A stretch of 40,226 bases of DNA from CAYNLK01 sp964398055 (GTDB taxonomy: Bacteria; Chloroflexota; Anaerolineae; 4572-78; J111): NCBI GenBank assembly GCA_964398055.1, contig CAYNLK010000054.1:1-40226 (forward strand), in the 5' to 3' direction. The notes below the pieces were generated by a model. That model was not told the DNA's origin. It saw only the letters and a list, made by a program, of their open reading frames with translations, and ran no database searches. This document shows, piece after piece, positions 38,192-40,226 of this stretch (position 1 is the stretch's first letter; the number at the start of each line of letters is the position of its first letter). The translations under genes and the position numbers were made by a program.

Positions 38192-38424
38192 CCGCCAGCG
38201 AGTTGGGGGTCAATCGGTTCACTCATGTCGGGCAGCCGATCCGCTTGAAGACGGCTATGCTGGATGCAAAAGAGAAACTGGAACACGGTCAGGCTGGCTT
38301 GGGGCAGCGCTCAGAGGTAGATATCGCCGGGCCGATTGAGCAGTTAGACGATTTGCGGGGACAGGGGCTATTGACGGAAAAAGAATTCCAGGAGCAGAAA
38401 GCGCAAGTACTGGCCAAGTTGTAA
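38164..38424 (+). pseudogene. C-terminal part of the same PH-domain gene, with SHOCT motif
   Basis: Continues the PH-like domain (LLDYGDLEILTASELGVNRF, THVGQPIRLKTAMLDAKEKL) and ends with a SHOCT-type short helical domain (IEQLDDLRGQGLLTEKEFQE). It lacks its own ribosome site, and its first Met lies inside the domain core, so it is not an independent gene. Joined to the upstream part by one extra G, it gives a normal protein of about 210 residues. Confidence 0.8.
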
Positions 38425-38475
38425 GTGGTATGACAATTTATAATTTTCACTCTAAAAACTTAAGGAGGTATTCCA

Positions 38476-38619
38476 ATGTTATGGACAATTGTAGTAATTC
38501 TGGTGGTTTTGTGGTTGCTGGGCTTCTTGACTAATGTCGGTGGGGGACTTATTCACCTTCTGTTAGTGATCGCGCTGATCGTAATTGTGGTGAACGTGTT
38601 GCAAGGCCGCCGCGGCTAA
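38476..38619 (+). CDS. lmo0937-type small membrane protein (47 residues)
   Basis: A complete 48-codon frame with an ideal ribosome site, AAGGAGGT, six bases before the ATG. The peptide is two hydrophobic helices, MLWTIVVILVVLWLLGFL and LIHLLLVIALIVIVVNVLQG, joined by TNVGGG and ending GRRG. This is the pattern of the lmo0937/DUF5670 family of tiny membrane proteins, which often lie near stress genes; their function is unknown. It sits between the PH-domain gene and an AI-2E family transporter gene on the same strand. Confidence 0.85.
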   Translation: MLWTIVVILVVLWLLGFLTNVGGGLIHLLLVIALIVIVVNVLQGRRG

Positions 38620-38653
38620 TTGACCCCCACTATGCTGAAACGATAGAGCAAGC

Positions 38654-39928
38654 ATGGCGCTCCATCCATCTTCGCAACTATATAACTGGACCTTTCGACG
38701 GGTCGTGTGGGCGACGCTTGTCCTCGTTGCTGTCGTCTTTAGCTTCTGGTTGCTCTATCGGTTTTACCAAGTTGTTTTTATCTTGTTGATCGCCATCGTC
38801 ATGGGTACGGTCATCAGGCCAGCCGTAGCCTGGCTGCACCGGCGAGGGCTTCCCCGGATCGTGGGAGTCATTCTGGTCTACCTCCTGCTACTCGCCTTGC
38901 TCATTGGTTTCGGGCTGTTGTTATTCCCGTTGGTTGCCGAGCAAAGCGTAACGATTGTGGCCGCAGTGCCGGGCTATTACCAAAACCTGCGCGAGTGGAT
39001 CGTCAATTATCCTAATCAATGGCTTGGGCGTTTAGGTGAGTTCCTGCCCATTACCCTCTCAGGCCAGGGGGCGGTTCAGCAAACGGAACAGCAACTGCTG
39101 GATTTAGCCGGGCAAGTACTGGGGTACGCGGCCTCGGCGGCTCAAGTCCTCTTTACGGTCACGGCTATTCTGCTATTGGCCTTTTACTGGACGCTCGATG
39201 GGCCGCGCACCATCCGCTCATTGTTGCCGCTGGTCCCCATAGGCCAGCGCGAGAGTATGCGCGAACTTATCTCAGCCATGGAAACAAAGGTCAGTTCCTA
39301 CGTCGCCGGACAAGCCATCCTGTGCCTGATCATCGGCCTGATGGCGTTGGTGGCCTATTGGCTCATCGGCTTGCCCAATGTCCTGGTTCTGGCGTTTATT
39401 GCCGGGGTAATGGAGGCCGTACCAATGATTGGGCCGCTGCTGGGAGCCATTCCGGCGGCGCTGGTTGGCCTGTCTTTAGGGCCTGACAAGCTGGTTTGGG
39501 TCATCGTCGCCACGGTTGTTATTCAGCAGTTGGAAAACAACCTGCTGGTGCCGCGGGTCATGAACAGGTCGGTCGGGGTCAATCCCTTCGTCTCCATGCT
39601 GGCATTTTTTGCCTTTAGCTCTTTACTCGGTCTGGCCGGCGCGCTGATGGCGATTCCCATGGCGGCGCTTATTCAGCTCTTACTGGATCGCTTCGTCTTT
39701 GGTCCAGCCGCACTCGAGCCGGAGGTCTCGACCGGCCGCGACTATGCCAGCCGGCTGCGCTATGAAGCGCAAGACCTGGCGCAAGACCTGCGCCGGCAGG
39801 CCCGGCTTAAGAAGGGGGGCTCGGATCTAGAGATCAAGCAGACCGACCAGGTGCTGGATGAGATTGAGGCCATTACCACTGACCTCGATTCGCTGCTGGC
39901 CCAGATCGATAGTTCGGGTGCGCCATGA
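38654..39928 (+). CDS. AI-2E family transporter
   Basis: A membrane protein of 424 residues with about eight helices in the family arrangement. There is an N-terminal pair (VVWATLVLVAVVFSFWLLYR, VVFILLIAIVMGTVIRPAVA), a central amphipathic region, LLLAFYWTLDGPRTIRSLLP, and the conserved ETKVSSYVAGQAILCLIIGL. The diagnostic AGVMEAVPMIGPLLGAIPAA and QQLENNLLVPRVMNRSVGVN follow. The family includes the AI-2 exporter TqsA and Na+/H+ antiporters, so substrate is open. The C-terminal cytoplasmic tail (about 60 residues, charged and helical) is longer than usual. Its stop overlaps the next gene start (ATGA). Confidence 0.92.
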   Translation: MALHPSSQLYNWTFRRVVWATLVLVAVVFSFWLLYRFYQVVFILLIAIVMGTVIRPAVAWLHRRGLPRIVGVILVYLLLLALLIGFGLLLFPLVAEQSVTIVAAVPGYYQNLREWIVNYPNQWLGRLGEFLPITLSGQGAVQQTEQQLLDLAGQVLGYAASAAQVLFTVTAILLLAFYWTLDGPRTIRSLLPLVPIGQRESMRELISAMETKVSSYVAGQAILCLIIGLMALVAYWLIGLPNVLVLAFIAGVMEAVPMIGPLLGAIPAALVGLSLGPDKLVWVIVATVVIQQLENNLLVPRVMNRSVGVNPFVSMLAFFAFSSLLGLAGALMAIPMAALIQLLLDRFVFGPAALEPEVSTGRDYASRLRYEAQDLAQDLRRQARLKKGGSDLEIKQTDQVLDEIEAITTDLDSLLAQIDSSGAP

Positions 39929-40226
39929 CGAAGCAGTTGGTCTGGTTCGGTACGGCGGTTATGACCACGCTGCTGGCCCTGGCGGCGCTGTGGCAGTTCC
40001 GCATAGTCGTCATATACGTCCTGGTCTCACTGGCGCTGGCGGCGGCGGTACGTCCATTCGTTAAGCGCTGGGTCAGGCGGGGCTTGGTGATGCGCCTGGC
40101 TTTGATTTTACTCTTTCTGGTTGCCCTGGGTAGCTTCGGTTTTTTACTCTTCCTGGGCAGTGTGGCCGCGACCGGTGAGATTCAGCAGTTGGCCCAGAGG
40201 GTAGCGGTGCAGGATGAGTGGCGGTT
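39925..40226 (+). CDS. Second AI-2E family-like transporter (partial, cut by the window end)
   Basis: Open from the ATG at 39925 to the window edge, 100 codons. Three hydrophobic segments are visible: AVMTTLLALAALWQFRIVVI, YVLVSLALAAAVRPFVKRWV and ALILLFLVALGSFGFLLFLG. The order helix, strand of Ala/Leu, then RPFVKRWVRRGL parallels the first 100 residues of the preceding AI-2E protein (RPAVAWLHRRGL), so this looks like a tandem paralogue. The 4-base ATGA overlap implies co-translation and perhaps a hetero-oligomer. Confidence 0.75.
   Translation, partial: MTKQLVWFGTAVMTTLLALAALWQFRIVVIYVLVSLALAAAVRPFVKRWVRRGLVMRLALILLFLVALGSFGFLLFLGSVAATGEIQQLAQRVAVQDEWR

Overview
The window looks like a chromosomal segment of an uncultured Chloroflexota bacterium, probably Anaerolineae-like. 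This is inferred from gene content and style: GC-rich coding DNA, Pro/Thr-rich linkers in secreted proteins, a DUF2723 membrane protein, polyphosphate glucokinase, an aldehyde:ferredoxin oxidoreductase, Uma2 and an EAD-TIR protein. A run of 10 Ns and a probable homopolymer indel suggest a metagenome assembly. No rRNA, tRNA or CRISPR array was found. Several genes appear to use TTG starts with good ribosome binding sites.

Region by region. 1-3.7 kb: a PHP-family phosphatase and two family-4 glycosyltransferases. 3.8-6.0 kb: a Uma2 nuclease-like protein and an aldehyde dehydrogenase whose 3' end is duplicated around a palindromic element. 6.1-8.1 kb: an AT-richer restriction-modification island (XRE controller, putative endonuclease, Dam-type methylase) bounded by a strong terminator. 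A 13-bp tandem duplication has truncated the endonuclease gene. 8.2-11.3 kb: an alpha/beta hydrolase, then an aldehyde:ferredoxin oxidoreductase preceded by a MoaD/ThiS-like gene. 11.5-12.5 kb: a ParB-like protein. 12.6-17.3 kb: a potABCD polyamine-type ABC transporter operon, divergent from a HemL-like class III aminotransferase (17.9-19.2 kb). 19.4-22.2 kb: an EAD-TIR signalling protein abutting a eukaryotic-type UTP-glucose-1-phosphate uridylyltransferase. 22.3-25.2 kb: a class I aminotransferase convergent with a cystathionine gamma-synthase family gene, which is controlled by a clear SAM-I riboswitch followed by two terminators. 25.3-32.7 kb: a GNAT acetyltransferase, a DUF2723 membrane protein, a HlyD-type adaptor, a small membrane protein, a coiled-coil/ribbon-helix-helix protein behind a perfect sigma-70 promoter and palindromic operator, and a secreted protein with five copies of an unrecognised domain. 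32.9-33.6 kb: polyphosphate glucokinase.

From 33.65 to 34.17 kb lies a non-coding AT-rich stretch with four perfect DnaA boxes (TGTGGATAA), near-consensus boxes, helical phasing and a perfect 13-bp hairpin: a candidate replication origin. Every gene to its right is on the + strand: a NarL-type two-component pair (kinase apparently leaderless), a CarD-like regulator, bacterioferritin, a DUF5661-like protein, a frameshifted PH-SHOCT membrane protein, a 47-residue lmo0937-type membrane peptide, and two AI-2E family transporters, the second cut by the window end.

The best candidates for something new are the DnaA-box cluster, the EAD-TIR/UGPase pair, the R-M island with a broken nuclease and 21-bp-spaced operators, the five-repeat secreted protein, and a family of 7-nt tandem repeats in several gene gaps.
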